The notes: generated by a model from the sequence alone, not told the origin. Counted from the stretch's first letter, positions 1 through 9,042 are shown. The stretch is 64,000 nucleotides of DNA from Methanoculleus receptaculi (GCF_033472595.1 NZ_CP137642.1:1054001-1118000), one strand, 5' to 3'. Translations and numbers: made by a program.

Positions 1-3000
1 TTCTCAAGAGCGCTACTATCCAGCGCAAAGCACGGCTTCAGGCGTGTCAGTTCCGCCTCAAAACGGGTCAGATCACCCTTCGGCATGATCTCGATGCTCG
101 AGAGCTCCCGGATTGCCTTGAGGGCAGGACTCTTCATTAACCTCTTCTTCCGGTTGTCCCCCTCGACACCCAGGCGCGCCGCACCATGGAGACGCAGGTA
201 CTCGTCGATGTACTCCTTTTTCAACCGGTTCAGTTCCCGTTCGAACTCCCTCTGGAACTCTTTGGTCTTCTGAGTCTCCGGATCTCTGATCTTCTCCAAC
301 AGGGCTTTTTTCTGCTCAACCAGCGATTGCAGAAAAGGGTTATCGTCAGGCAGGACCCTCTCTGCCTCTGCGAGGTATTGAGTAACCGGCGCGACACGCC
401 TACAGAACTTATCCAGATCCCCGATCTCCCGCATAACCTCCAGGTTCTTTTGCTGCTTGCGCACATCAGCCCGGCTGCTGCCGAAGTTCCGGAGTTGCCC
501 CTCCGTCTTGAACCGCTGGAGCGACTCGAGGAAGACCTTAAGGTCATCAAGTTTCCGGGCAGCATCCTCTTTTCTGCTCTCGTCAAGAACGCTCTGCCCC
601 CATAGCGTCAGAGAACTCTTCAACACCTCCTTAGCCGCAACAACCTCTTCGATCAACCCGGCCACGCGTGCCTGCAACTGCTTCACCGCTTCCCGGTGGG
701 TTGCGGAGTTCCGGACAAGTGCTGGTGATATCTCGATGAGAGAGAAGAGTTCGGCAAGCACCTCGATCGGCGGTTCTTTTGGCAGTTCAAGGTGTTTAAA
801 CGCTGTCAGGTCAGCAACACTCATCCTGGTGAGGTCCTCAAAATTTGCGGCTGTAATCTTCTTCCCCGGATACGCCACCACCACATCCCCATGGTATACC
901 ATGGCGGCAATAACAACGACAACAAACTCAGGCTCAAGCCGGAACCGCAGATCATACTCGACACCCCTCTGGCCGCCGATGATCTCGCTCCGGTTCAGCA
1001 CCTGACCAACCCCCCTGCTCCGGATGAGATCATTGATGTGGCGGGCATATACGGAATTCTCAGTATTGATAGAACCGTCTTCAAGCAGGTTGAGACCGTC
1101 AAGAACTGCAATGCCGCGCTGTACGCGGACACCGCTTATACACTTGATGGCATCCTTCATCGCCTCTTCCCGCTCTTTAGACCGTATAACCTGCAAGAAA
1201 TGGGGGTAATCCGGGGCGATCTCCTCAAAGTGGGGCGCAAGACAGTGGGCTGAGATGTCATTGATGGTATCCGATATATCCCCCGAAGTGTTTATCCCCC
1301 CCTCTTTTGCCAGCTCAACCAGGGGCCGGGTCACCCCCTGGTACGTCACGTCGTATGCGGTGATGATGTTCTCCCGCAGCCACTTTGTGATCGTCTTGAG
1401 GTGCTCGGACGCCTTGGCTCCGTATATGCTGCGGTTCGACCCCGAAGAGTTAGTGAACATCTCCCTCGCGCCGGCATATAACCTTAGAGCAGTCTCGAAA
1501 GTCTCGTTCATCCTGCTTAACCTGAAGAAGACCTCATCCGACCGCAGTTCGTCCGTGAAGAGCGGCGGATCGTATGGCTGGAGGAAGTAGATGTAAAAGT
1601 CGCGTGGCGGCTGGGCGGTCGACCGTTCGTTGGGCGCTCCAAAGAAGAGGTAGCCAGACCTCCCGGCTTGCCGATCCCTCCAGATGACCTCATGCTCCCA
1701 GATCCGGTAGCCTGGCACATAGGTCGATCCCGGTGTCTTCATCACCCCGGCCAGGACCTCGAAATAGTAGCGATCCAGTATCCCTTTATCCAGGGAATCG
1801 GCCCGCTCTTCGATCTTTGCGTCATAATCAATGTCCTTCCGAACATCGATGTAATACATATCGTTCTCATCATTATGCGATATGAACTGCCCGCTGACGG
1901 TCTTTCCGATCTCACGGAGTATCGACTCGATTGTGGTGAGCAGGAACTCCGAATCCTGCTCCGGTATAGGGAGATAGATACAGAGATCATCCCGGATCTC
2001 TTCCGGCGTCAACCCAATCGGGGAACTCACATCGCCTGTCGTGAGACGATGGACGCAGAGGGCATGAACAATCCTGATCGCAGATGGGAGGTATTGTTTC
2101 CTCTGAAACGATCGGTTCAGGATCCCTTCAAGGATCTGACCTTTTTCGATAACCTCCCGGATATCCTGATTTGTCCGCAACGACGTATCGGTGCTGAGAG
2201 GTTCCCAGTAGTGGTCGTAAGAGAGCAGGCCCGGACTGTCTGTTGGGACCTCCTCTTCAATGAGTTTTTTAACATCCCTGCTCAACGTCTTGAGGATCTC
2301 CCTTTTCTCAACAACAAAAAGTTTCTCGAAGATCTCCAGGTATGCCGGGTGGATGGGGTAGAGAGCAACGTATTCATCAAGCCGTTCGTTCATATCCCCA
2401 TAAAGTGCGGTGAACTTTCCAAGATGATGCCGGATCATTGCCTTTTGTTCTGGCGTCTTCTTCAGCAACCGTTCAGCCACAACATACGAGACATCCGTCC
2501 GGACTATCCGCACCGACTCAAACCGCTTCTGGACCCTCCTCATTGACTCAGCAACGAACTCAAACCGCGGGTTGTCAAAGAGCGCCTCCTGGATCCCGGC
2601 CATAAACCGGAACCTGCTCAGACGACAGGATTCACCGATCTCACGCATAAAGTTGAGATCCAGTATCAACTCCTGCTCCTGCCGTGAACGCAGATAGTCA
2701 AGGAGTTCGTCAACGACGAGAAGCAACCCTTTGTCGGGGTATTTCTCGTTGAATGCATTCATCATCGCGATAAAGGCATCCTTGTGGTTCACCAATCTGT
2801 CTGCAGGAGGAAACGAGTAGTCCACACCAATCTTTGCCAGGTTTCTCTCGAGTTCACCACAGACGATATCACGAAGCGATTGCCGAACAGCTCCGATCTC
2901 TGTCCTGATAACCTTAAACTGACCTGCAATCTTCTTTACAGGCTCCTTTATGTCATCGCTCTGGAGATGCTCCACAAGATCCGCGTGCTCTGCAACGGCA

Positions 3001-3242
3001 CTGACAACCGACATCAGGTGCGACTTACCGGTACCATAATTCCCAACAACCAGCAGCCCTTTCTTGTCGAGCGTTGTGTTCAGTTCAAGGTGAGGTATAA
3101 GAACCTCGATGAGATTCTTCGCCATCCCATCCGAGATGACATATGTCTCCACAAGGCGCCGGGCCTCATCCTTTTTATCCGCCTCTCGCAACTGAACTAC
3201 ATCTTCAATAGGATCAAACCGAACGAGATCGCCGTATTTCAT
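1..3242 (-). CDS. brxC: BrxC-like large P-loop ATPase of a type 3 BREX system (C-terminus beyond the window)
   Basis: The reading frame starts at ATG 3242 and stays open to the left edge (about 1080 codons, no stop), so the C-terminus lies outside the window. A Walker A motif (GNYGTGKS) is near residue 75 and a Walker B stretch (GLLLVVDELLDYL) near residue 175; the remainder is long, charged and partly helical, as in the BrxC/PglY/DUF6079 class of 1100-1300-residue ATPases. The start codon overlaps the stop of the upstream brxF (ATGA), so the two are translated as a unit. The order brxF then brxC is the beginning of a type 3 BREX operon; a PglXI methylase, BrxHII helicase, PglZ and BrxA would be expected to the left, but this is inference. 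Base composition is visibly less GC-rich than the core genes of the right half. Confidence 0.8.
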   Translation of the reverse strand, partial: MKYGDLVRFDPIEDVVQLREADKKDEARRLVETYVISDGMAKNLIEVLIPHLELNTTLDKKGLLVVGNYGTGKSHLMSVVSAVAEHADLVEHLQSDDIKEPVKKIAGQFKVIRTEIGAVRQSLRDIVCGELERNLAKIGVDYSFPPADRLVNHKDAFIAMMNAFNEKYPDKGLLLVVDELLDYLRSRQEQELILDLNFMREIGESCRLSRFRFMAGIQEALFDNPRFEFVAESMRRVQKRFESVRIVRTDVSYVVAERLLKKTPEQKAMIRHHLGKFTALYGDMNERLDEYVALYPIHPAYLEIFEKLFVVEKREILKTLSRDVKKLIEEEVPTDSPGLLSYDHYWEPLSTDTSLRTNQDIREVIEKGQILEGILNRSFQRKQYLPSAIRIVHALCVHRLTTGDVSSPIGLTPEEIRDDLCIYLPIPEQDSEFLLTTIESILREIGKTVSGQFISHNDENDMYYIDVRKDIDYDAKIEERADSLDKGILDRYYFEVLAGVMKTPGSTYVPGYRIWEHEVIWRDRQAGRSGYLFFGAPNERSTAQPPRDFYIYFLQPYDPPLFTDELRSDEVFFRLSRMNETFETALRLYAGAREMFTNSSGSNRSIYGAKASEHLKTITKWLRENIITAYDVTYQGVTRPLVELAKEGGINTSGDISDTINDISAHCLAPHFEEIAPDYPHFLQVIRSKEREEAMKDAIKCISGVRVQRGIAVLDGLNLLEDGSINTENSVYARHINDLIRSRGVGQVLNRSEIIGGQRGVEYDLRFRLEPEFVVVVIAAMVYHGDVVVAYPGKKITAANFEDLTRMSVADLTAFKHLELPKEPPIEVLAELFSLIEISPALVRNSATHREAVKQLQARVAGLIEEVVAAKEVLKSSLTLWGQSVLDESRKEDAARKLDDLKVFLESLQRFKTEGQLRNFGSSRADVRKQQKNLEVMREIGDLDKFCRRVAPVTQYLAEAERVLPDDNPFLQSLVEQKKALLEKIRDPETQKTKEFQREFERELNRLKKEYIDEYLRLHGAARLGVEGDNRKKRLMKSPALKAIRELSSIEIMPKGDLTRFEAELTRLKPCFALDSSALE

Positions 3243-3733
3243 GCCACAACACACCCCCTCCCATTTGATGATACCGATAGGATCGGGGTATCACCAAGAT
3301 GATTCCTGCCATACCTCCGGTAGTCATCATGGCCGGTATAAGCGTACACGAGTTCCGATCCATCATAATCTCCGTTCCATGCGGCGATTACGGTTTTGTA
3401 ACGCCCGAGATTGCTCAGTAAACGGAATGGATCGAGAGCCAGGTCGCGGGAGAACAACACCTCGGTTCTATCGAGCAGCACTGCCTCACCCTCTACCTTC
3501 ATGATAATCTCGTGAAGTAAGCGTTCGGCCATAATAGGACGGTCGCAAGGAGGTAAATCAAGGAGTCCTCGACTCAGCTCAGTGTTCACGTTGATGCGTG
3601 GAAAGCCAAACTGATCTTCGCAGTTGCGCAACACAGCGGAAATCTCTCTTCCTGACCGACCGGTCAGGATGATTAATCTGGTATTTTTAAGCGAAACCGA
3701 GTCGAGAGCCTCCCGAATCATCATACAATGCAT
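3239..3733 (-). CDS. brxF: BREX-3 system protein BrxF, with degenerate P-loop
   Basis: A 164-residue protein that matches my recollection of BrxF: a nucleotide-binding-like N-terminus, a central INVNTELSRGLLDL segment, a Walker-B-like AVLLDRTEVLF, the family stretch TVIAAWNG and a C-terminal YRRY. In the position of the P-loop the sequence reads LTGRSGREIS, so the lysine expected in GxxGxGK[ST] is missing; nucleotide binding may be lost or unusual. The gene overlaps the downstream large ATPase by ATGA. Alternative ATG starts at codons 4 and 5 exist; no clear Shine-Dalgarno precedes the first ATG, consistent with a leaderless transcript. The family call comes from motifs and neighbour order, not a database search. 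Confidence 0.72.
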   Translation of the reverse strand: MHCMMIREALDSVSLKNTRLIILTGRSGREISAVLRNCEDQFGFPRINVNTELSRGLLDLPPCDRPIMAERLLHEIIMKVEGEAVLLDRTEVLFSRDLALDPFRLLSNLGRYKTVIAAWNGDYDGSELVYAYTGHDDYRRYGRNHLGDTPILSVSSNGRGCVVA

Positions 3734-4098
3734 GAGAATAAGAACCGATAAATGTATCTTAAAAATTGAACTGTCGATACCCCCAGGTGAGTTTGTGGCT
3801 CTTTGGCCAGTGATCCTGGAATCAAAAACTCTGCTCAGAAAGATCTATTGAACAGATCTCTCCCGACGATGGAGAGGGGGGAAAAGGGGCCAGCCGCAGA
3901 ACCTCGGCGTAATTCACCCCCATCCCGCAGATGTCTTGCCGCGGGGATCTCCCTGCACTCTCGGCTCCGGGCGTGCACAACCCGTTGAGACCGAACACGG
4001 GTTCCGGGCCCGGATCTCCGATCCGGTCTTGAGCGGATCCCCCCCGCCGCCGGAAAAAAAGATCCCTTAATACCCCCCGGCTATAAATCTCATCTCTC
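3734..4098. promoter_or_regulatory. Divergent intergenic region between brxF and the TauE/SafE permease gene
   Basis: No convincing gene. It must hold the promoter of the leftward brxF operon and that of the rightward permease. Two AGATCT hexamers (3841-3846, 3853-3858) spaced by 6 bp make a short symmetric element that could be an operator. A/T-rich boxes (TTAATA near 4067 and CTATAAAT at 4081-4088) lie just ahead of the permease ATG at 4099; the first fits a near-leaderless message, the second is too close. The middle (about 3870-4060) is GC-rich and without recognised content. Confidence 0.4.
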
Positions 4099-4908
4099 AT
4101 GGCATTCTCCCTCATCGAGACCGTCATCATACTTGCCATCGGCAGCGGCGCCGGGGTGATGGTCGGGATCATGGGGGGCAGCGGGGTGATGGTGGTGGTG
4201 CCCATGCTGACGCTCCTGCTATCTTTCCCCGTCCACACCGCGATCGGCACCAGCCTCCTCATCGACGTCATAGCAACGGTCGTGACCGCCACCATCTACC
4301 ACCGCCACCAGAACGTCTACATCCGGCCAGGGCTCTGGATAGCGCTTGGCTCGGTCGGCGGCGCCCTGGCGGGGAGCAGGGTTGCCGATATGATACCGGC
4401 GGTCGGGATGAGCGGGCTCTTCGCGCTGATGCTCATCCCGACCGGGGTCTACCTCTGGCTGAAGGGGCTTGGCCGTCCCGGTCTCGCCGCCGCCGGCGGC
4501 GAGATCGACTCGCCCCGGCTCCCGGTGCAGACCCGGCGCCAGCAGTTCACCGCGCTTGGCCTCGGTGTCTTCGTCGGCATGATGTGCGGGCTCTTTGGCG
4601 CCGGCGGCGGGGGGATGATCCTGCTGATCCTGATATTTGTGCTCCGCTACCCCGTCCACCTGGCGGTCGGGACATCCTCGTTCATAATGATGGTAACCGC
4701 CGCATCGGGCACGGCGGGCTACATCATCCACTCCAACATCGATATACAGGCAGCGCTGATTGCAAGCGTCCCCACCGTGCTTGCCGCCGGCATCGGTGCC
4801 GGTATAGCAAACAGGGTCAGCGAGAGGACGCTTGGCCGGATCATAGGTTTTGTCCTGGCGGCTCTCGGGGTTGCCATGATCGCAACGCGGGTCGTGGCCG
4901 GGGGGTGA
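4099..4908 (+). CDS. TauE/SafE (TSUP) family membrane transporter
   Basis: A 269-residue, very hydrophobic protein with two similar halves, each opening with a glycine-rich membrane segment (GIMGGSGVMVVVP near residue 24; GLFGAGGGGMILLIL near residue 166), the typical internal duplication of the sulfite exporter TauE/SafE family with about eight membrane spans. Members move sulfite, sulfonates or other small organic anions across the cytoplasmic membrane; the substrate cannot be told from sequence. Single gene between the BREX-3 start and small accessory genes; GC content is high, like the core genome rather than the defence genes, so it may be an original chromosomal gene next to the island. 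Confidence 0.85.
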   Translation: MAFSLIETVIILAIGSGAGVMVGIMGGSGVMVVVPMLTLLLSFPVHTAIGTSLLIDVIATVVTATIYHRHQNVYIRPGLWIALGSVGGALAGSRVADMIPAVGMSGLFALMLIPTGVYLWLKGLGRPGLAAAGGEIDSPRLPVQTRRQQFTALGLGVFVGMMCGLFGAGGGGMILLILIFVLRYPVHLAVGTSSFIMMVTAASGTAGYIIHSNIDIQAALIASVPTVLAAGIGAGIANRVSERTLGRIIGFVLAALGVAMIATRVVAGG

Positions 4909-5077
4909 GGGAAGACCCACCCGTCAAAAAGGTGCCGGCGGTGTAATATGAGGCCATCGGATCGATACCCCGCTCGGATGGCATCACCATGAGTCCTGAT
5001 GGACACAAGCATACGCACAACAACTATACACAGCACATCCGGGGCGGGCAGCCTGACTCCGATGGGCGAGGTTGAAG

Positions 5078-5635
5078 ATGACCGTGGATTTCACCCTCGA
5101 TGAGATAACTGAGAGCCTCTCCGACCTGGATCTGGGGATCCTCCACCTGCTGCATGCAGGAGGCAACCCTGCCGTTTTTGGGGATGTCATATTCCAGAAA
5201 GAACTTTTTCTCATCGGGAACTGCATCGAGCGGATCGGAGACGAGGCAGACTCCGCCCCCCACCAGTTTGGGCCGTACAGCGAGTCTGCCGAGGTTGCGC
5301 CGGATGGTCTCATCGCCCTGGGCGTTGTGAGGAGATCGGAAGGGGGCTATACCCTTGTCTGGGAGAAGGTCTGCTCCGCGCTCCATCCCGAGGAGTCCGA
5401 AGCAATAGACGACTTCAAGGAGTTCCTCAACGACCTCAGCGTGGATGATCTCCTCCTCTTCGTCTACGTCACCTATCCTGAATATGCCCACGAGTCCAGA
5501 AGGCTACGCAAGATCCAGCAAAGGAGAGCCCCTCTTTCGGCGTCGCTGTACCGGAAGGTAAGTCTTGAGAAAGCCGCGTTTCTTGCCGGGATGAATATAG
5601 AGTCATACCTTGATCACCTGAGAGGCGGCGCATGA
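5078..5635 (+). CDS. Small protein with winged-helix/Panacea-like N-terminus and UPF0175-like C-terminus; possible antitoxin
   Basis: The protein has 185 residues from ATG 5078, which has GAGGT six bases upstream; a TTG two codons earlier is less likely. Residues 15-100 resemble the Panacea/YwgA-type fold (FQKELFLIG..., QFGPYSES, then LIALGVVRR). The C-terminal 25 residues (SLEKAAFLAGMNIESYLDHL) resemble the DNA-binding helix pair of UPF0175/VapB-like antitoxins. This suggests a fusion of a protein-interaction module with an antitoxin motif (inference). The stop overlaps an ATG (ATGA, 5632), the usual geometry of a toxin-antitoxin operon, but the downstream frame ends after 20 codons, so the partner seems broken. 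I do not know a name for this protein. Confidence 0.55.
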   Translation: MTVDFTLDEITESLSDLDLGILHLLHAGGNPAVFGDVIFQKELFLIGNCIERIGDEADSAPHQFGPYSESAEVAPDGLIALGVVRRSEGGYTLVWEKVCSALHPEESEAIDDFKEFLNDLSVDDLLLFVYVTYPEYAHESRRLRKIQQRRAPLSASLYRKVSLEKAAFLAGMNIESYLDHLRGGA

Positions 5636-6424
5636 AGATCTTTGACAGGTTACTGCAGGGTCGGCCAGAAGCATCTACCCGGAGGACGCCCTGATCGGGC
5701 ATGAGGAGAGTCTTTCAGCGACTGAATTTCGGCAAAAGAGGTTGCTTGCAGACAGTCAACATGCAGCAGCAGTGCCTGGAGTCCTGAAGGGCATTATCGA
5801 TGGCGTCGCTGGACTACTTCTCGTCGAAGAAGAACGTCGTGCAGAGCGATATCAAGCGTCCTGCAAGACGGAGCGGCAGGTGACCTATCCAGCAGGTTCT
5901 CCTTCTTTCCTGGATCGTCATCACCGTCCAACCCGGGGTTTATTTATCCGTCTTTCCGTCATTGCGTCCGGGAATGGGAATCAGTCACAGAAGGCAGGTC
6001 ACACGATAGAGGGTATAAAGCAACGCGATACCGTGGTCATACACTCCTTTTGGCTCCCACGCCGCAGGCAGGCAGGGCAAAACCGAGATCGGAGATCTAC
6101 ATTCTCGCGTGATAGCAAAAGAGAGTTACCGAAAAAGGTCAGGGAGGCCATATTGAACGATTCGTCAAAGGAGGCTGATATACCGTGTGCGATCACTACC
6201 CTGTGTGTAAGACGTGAAGGACGCTCTGGCGCTCCAGCGGCTCAAGGCTGATACGGTCATACCTGGATTCCCAGCCGGTGATCGATATGCGCAGGCGATT
6301 AGAATCTACGAGCGGGGACGACAAGCGATATAGGGATGCGGCATGGCCTCTCTCTGCGGCTGCAAGGTTGAGCGCGGGTCTTTCAAAAAGTGGTGGGGCC
6401 AGAAGATGGATGATGCGCCGTCTT
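5632..6424. other. Long gene-poor stretch with a possible dead toxin gene
   Basis: The frame beginning ATGAAGATC at 5632, coupled to the preceding stop, runs only about 20 codons before a TGA. A frame without a start then continues over about 5668-5890 (DALIGHEES..., LLLVEEERR) and has some protein-like character, so the stretch may be a frameshifted toxin or other gene remnant. From about 5900 to 6424 I see no coding signal on either strand that I would defend; longer open frames there are low-complexity or antisense. Confidence 0.35.
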
Positions 6425-6703
6425 TTAGTGCCCGCTCTCGGCCTCATCCGCCATCTTTGCCTTCGCCGCAGCGCGGCCAATCAGGACGACCGCAATCACA
6501 GCGATGATAGTCACAACGACAGCGTAGACAAACATCGCAACAAGCGTGCTCCGCTCCCCAAAAATGATATCGAAGAGTTCCTGGATGGCGCCGTTCCAGG
6601 CAAGAGCGGCGATCAGACCGAACGCCGCCGTGATAAGGGCGGCCATCTTATCGATGACCTCAACTTTGAAAGACGTAATAAACCCACCGACGAGAGGGTG
6701 CAC
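6425..6703 (-). CDS. Small membrane protein, DUF5654-like
   Basis: Ninety-two residues, with an amphipathic start (EVIDKMAALITAAFGLIAAL), the AALAWNGAIQELF segment typical of the archaeal DUF5654 family, and a second membrane span (VYAVVVTIIAVIAVVLIGR) before a short charged tail; two transmembrane helices expected. GTG 6703 keeps the conserved FKVEVIDK segment. An internal ATG at 6646 has a better GAGGT ribosome site but would cut that segment. Function of the family is unknown. It stands alone, followed on the right by a repeat cluster. Confidence 0.75.
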   Translation of the reverse strand: MHPLVGGFITSFKVEVIDKMAALITAAFGLIAALAWNGAIQELFDIIFGERSTLVAMFVYAVVVTIIAVIAVVLIGRAAAKAKMADEAESGH

Positions 6704-6817
6704 GTTTTTGCCAGATAACCCTTTCTGTGGTATGCCCGGGGTATGAGCGGGACGACCCCGAGTGACACCCCGCCTCCCGGCTGTTCAGCCGTGGGAGAAG
6801 AGTGGAATTAGCCGGAA

Positions 6818-7565
6818 GGTTCTCGCCTGAAACCGGGTGAGGGGATGCTCTCCGTTGCACCGTATCGATGGGGAATCGCACCCTGGGGAGGGGGACGGGA
6901 CTTCTCCCCGCCCCTGTCGCTCGCGTTTCCCGTTGAACGGTATTTATAGATCACCCCCACCTCCCGGCCGCTCCGCGGCCTCCTCCCGCCCCCTCGATAG
7001 GGGGCGGGCAGTGCGTGGCGATTGGCCAGATGGCCGTGTCAGGGGACGGGAACAGGATTCTTCGGAGGGTTTTCACCGACGCTCTGGTTGACGCTTTGCA
7101 GGGCACGGCATCTATGGGAAATCGCCCCCGTGGGGGAGGGGCTGACGGGGAGGGGGCGGAACGCCCCTTCCCCTGTCGCTCGCGTTTCCCGTTGAACGGT
7201 ATTTATAGATCACCCCCACCTCCCGGCCGCTCCGCGGCCTCCTCCCGCCCCCTCGATAGGGGGCGGGCAAGTGTTTGGCGATTGGCACGATGGCCGTGCA
7301 CATGGGGAGAGACAGGATCTTCGGTGAGGTTCTCGCCTGAAACCGGGTGAAGGGATGCTATTCACTGGCACTGTATCTATGAGGTATCACCCCCCTGGGG
7401 GAGGGGCTGACGGGGAGGGGGATGGAACATATCCCCCGCCCCCGTCTCCTGCATATCAACCAGACACTCTTTTTCCGTCGGAGGTAGAGACACCCCCGCC
7501 TCCCGGCCGCTTCGCTGCCTCCTCCCGCCCCCTCGAGAGGGGGCGGGGCAGTGTGGGGCGATTAG
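6818..7565. repeat. Dispersed three-hairpin repeat, cluster A (three tandem units)
   Basis: Three head-to-tail copies of a GC-rich non-coding unit with a period of roughly 260-280 bp (the GGCCGCTCCGCGGCC hairpin recurs at 6966, 7225 and, altered, 7505). Each unit holds: a conserved CGCCTGAAACCGGGTGA block or variant, an ATCGATGGGGAATCGCCCC-type block, a GGGGATGGAACATCCCC hairpin (degenerate in the first two units), the GGCCGC...GCGGCC hairpin, and a CCCGCCCCCT-loop-AGGGGGCGGG hairpin. Related clusters lie at about 36.4, 46.5 and 60.0 kb. Open frames across the unit are proline/glycine/arginine-rich and change with each copy, so I regard it as non-coding. Confidence 0.9.
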
Positions 7566-7753
7566 ATGATGTCTAACGCCGAAGTCAGACAGATCACTCA
7601 TCTGGACAGGTATAATGCAGCCCGGTTGAGGGATCGAACATGACTGGAATGTGATTGTCACATTCCTGCCACATTTTCCGATCCGAAATGTGCGCAGATT
7701 GTGAAGTCATCATTTCACGGCATTCCTTCGATTGTCCTGGTCTGTGATCCGCC

Positions 7754-7999
7754 TCATCCGCCCCCAAAGACCCTGATCAGCACCGCCACCACCCCGCCGA
7801 CGACCCCGCCGGCCCCGGCGCTGACCGTCGAGACCCTCCGCTCCTCGCCCGCTTTCTCGGCCTGCCACCCCTCCAGCGCACGCAGCCGGGCCTCAAAATC
7901 CTCGTCCCTGGCCTCCATCCGCTGAAGCGTCCGGCATATCCACTTCACGTCGCGGTTCGTCTCGTAGACGAGCTCCCGGGTGGTCTTCTCGGTGGTCAT
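7754..7999 (-). CDS. Small coiled-coil membrane-anchored protein (XhlA-like layout)
   Basis: Eighty-one residues from ATG 7999, chosen because a strong AGGAGGAG ribosome site stands directly upstream; longer open frame to 8122 lacks one. Residues 5-50 are charged and heptad-like (VKWICRTLQRMEARDEDFEA), followed by EGWQAEKAGEERR and a C-terminal glycine/valine membrane segment. The same layout, coiled coil then one C-terminal membrane helix, is found in XhlA-type phage holin-associated proteins, but the match is architectural only. Divergent from the 168-residue gene at 8178, with which it may share a promoter region. Confidence 0.6.
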   Translation of the reverse strand: MTTEKTTRELVYETNRDVKWICRTLQRMEARDEDFEARLRALEGWQAEKAGEERRVSTVSAGAGGVVGGVVAVLIRVFGGG

Positions 8000-8132
8000 G
8001 GTCTCCTCCTGTGGGAGTATGGGTCGGCTGAATCGAAAAGCCATACGGTAAAGGATATATTGGTGAATCCGGGCAAGATCCAGCGTTTTTGATACAGTCA
8101 GGCTGATACCCTCTCCCACCAACCCTATAGTT

Positions 8133-8347
8133 GTCTGTCACATTCCCGGGAACCCTGGCAGGCAGGAGACAGAACCCATGGCAGACTTTGTGCTGAGTAC
8201 TGTAAACAGAACGGCGGTCCGGGAACTTTCGGTCCCGATCCCCAACGTAACGGCGTTTAACAACCTCGTCCAGTCGGTCATCGACGACAACCCCTTCGGC
8301 TGTGTCGGCTACACCACCTCCGACGGGGAGTATATCGAGCCGGTCGT
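8133..8347. repeat. Direct repeat, left copy (5' part of the 168-codon gene plus leader)
   Basis: This segment recurs at 31184-31397 in the same orientation. It covers about 45 bp of leader (ATTCCCGGGAA...CTGGCAGGC) and the first 56 codons of the gene at 8178. A 77-bp core (8244-8320 and 31294-31370) is identical. The two copies bracket the 23 kb that carry the type 1 BREX operon. Confidence 0.9.
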
Positions 8348-8684
8348 CCTCAACCGCGAGCACTACACCGCGAAGGTGAACTTCATCGACGGTGATGGGA
8401 AGCGTGTCGGGACGGTCTCTCTCAACTCGCCGACGATCGCAGCCTTCGAGGCGAACGCCGCCGAAGTAATGGGCAACGCGGCTCTCGAGGCTGCGATGGG
8501 CGGCACCGCCCTCCGCGACCTCCCGCACGAGACCTACTACGCGCAGCTGCGGTGCCACGACCCCTCGGGTGACGACTACTACCTCACCTTCACGAGGAAG
8601 ACCCTCAGGCTCTCGTCCTACCAGGATGAGGCCATCAGGGACACGGTCGAGACCTGGGCCGACGCTGTTGCGTCGCTGGACTGA
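8178..8684 (+). CDS. Uncharacterised 168-residue protein (complete copy of a duplicated gene)
   Basis: The frame starts at ATG 8178 behind GGCAGGAG. The protein is soluble and mixed alpha/beta by look: a polar N-terminus (TAVRELSVPI), VQSVIDDNPFGCVGY, then alternating strands and a helical C-terminus (DTVETWADAVASLD). I do not recognise a family. The first 56 codons and the leader are repeated at 31228, where the copy is truncated. High conservation of the duplicated part with mostly synonymous or conservative changes (for example LSTVNRTAVREL against QKTVNKTAVRDL) indicates that it was under selection as protein, so this is a real gene. Confidence 0.75.
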   Translation: MADFVLSTVNRTAVRELSVPIPNVTAFNNLVQSVIDDNPFGCVGYTTSDGEYIEPVVLNREHYTAKVNFIDGDGKRVGTVSLNSPTIAAFEANAAEVMGNAALEAAMGGTALRDLPHETYYAQLRCHDPSGDDYYLTFTRKTLRLSSYQDEAIRDTVETWADAVASLD

Positions 8685-8756
8685 AGGGGCCTCTCGCCCC
8701 CTTCACTTTCATCCCGCACACACCTCGCATTTAGCAATCCCCTCTTCTCCAGACTC

Positions 8757-9042
8757 TCACATCTTTCTCCACCCGGGCATAGCGCCCGAAGACCTGCGTC
8801 TAGAACGGGAACTCGCGGAACTGGGGTTTCCGGAGGACTGTCTCCCCGTATCGGGTCTTGAGGGATCGGTCCTTGTAGCCGTTCCGATGCGCCTTCCGCG
8901 CATCGGTGCGTTCGTACCGGGCAGCTCCTGCCTGCTGGAGGGCCTCTGCGAGCATCACCTGGTTGAGGAACCCGGTGATGAGGGTCTTCATGCCATTCTC
9001 CTGATCGGAAAGATAATCTCCGATTAACGCTAAGGGATCCAT
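8757..9042 (-). pseudogene. IS256 (Mutator) family transposase, N-terminal remnant
   Basis: ATG 9042 opens a frame with clear IS256-type residues (AARYERTDARKAHRNGYKDR, then TVLRKPQFREFPF). A TAG at the following codon interrupts it, and the frame goes on after the stop as TQVFGRYARVEK, which is where intact members read ETQVFGRY-like sequence; one G-to-T change (GAG to TAG) explains the stop. Homology ends near 8757, so the catalytic domain is gone. Confidence 0.85.

Noticed and set aside
457-3302. Several 60-290-codon plus-strand frames opposite the left-edge BREX ATPase
   Set aside because: They are antisense shadows in fixed register with the continuous minus-strand coding frame.
5742-6251. 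169-codon plus-strand frame after the UPF0175-like gene
   Set aside because: Only the first ~50 codons look protein-like, the upstream frame has no start and the rest is random; noted as a possible remnant only.
6196-6480. 94-codon minus-strand frame next to the DUF5654-like gene
   Set aside because: It overlaps the better-supported gene on the same strand, is Arg-rich and has no family features.
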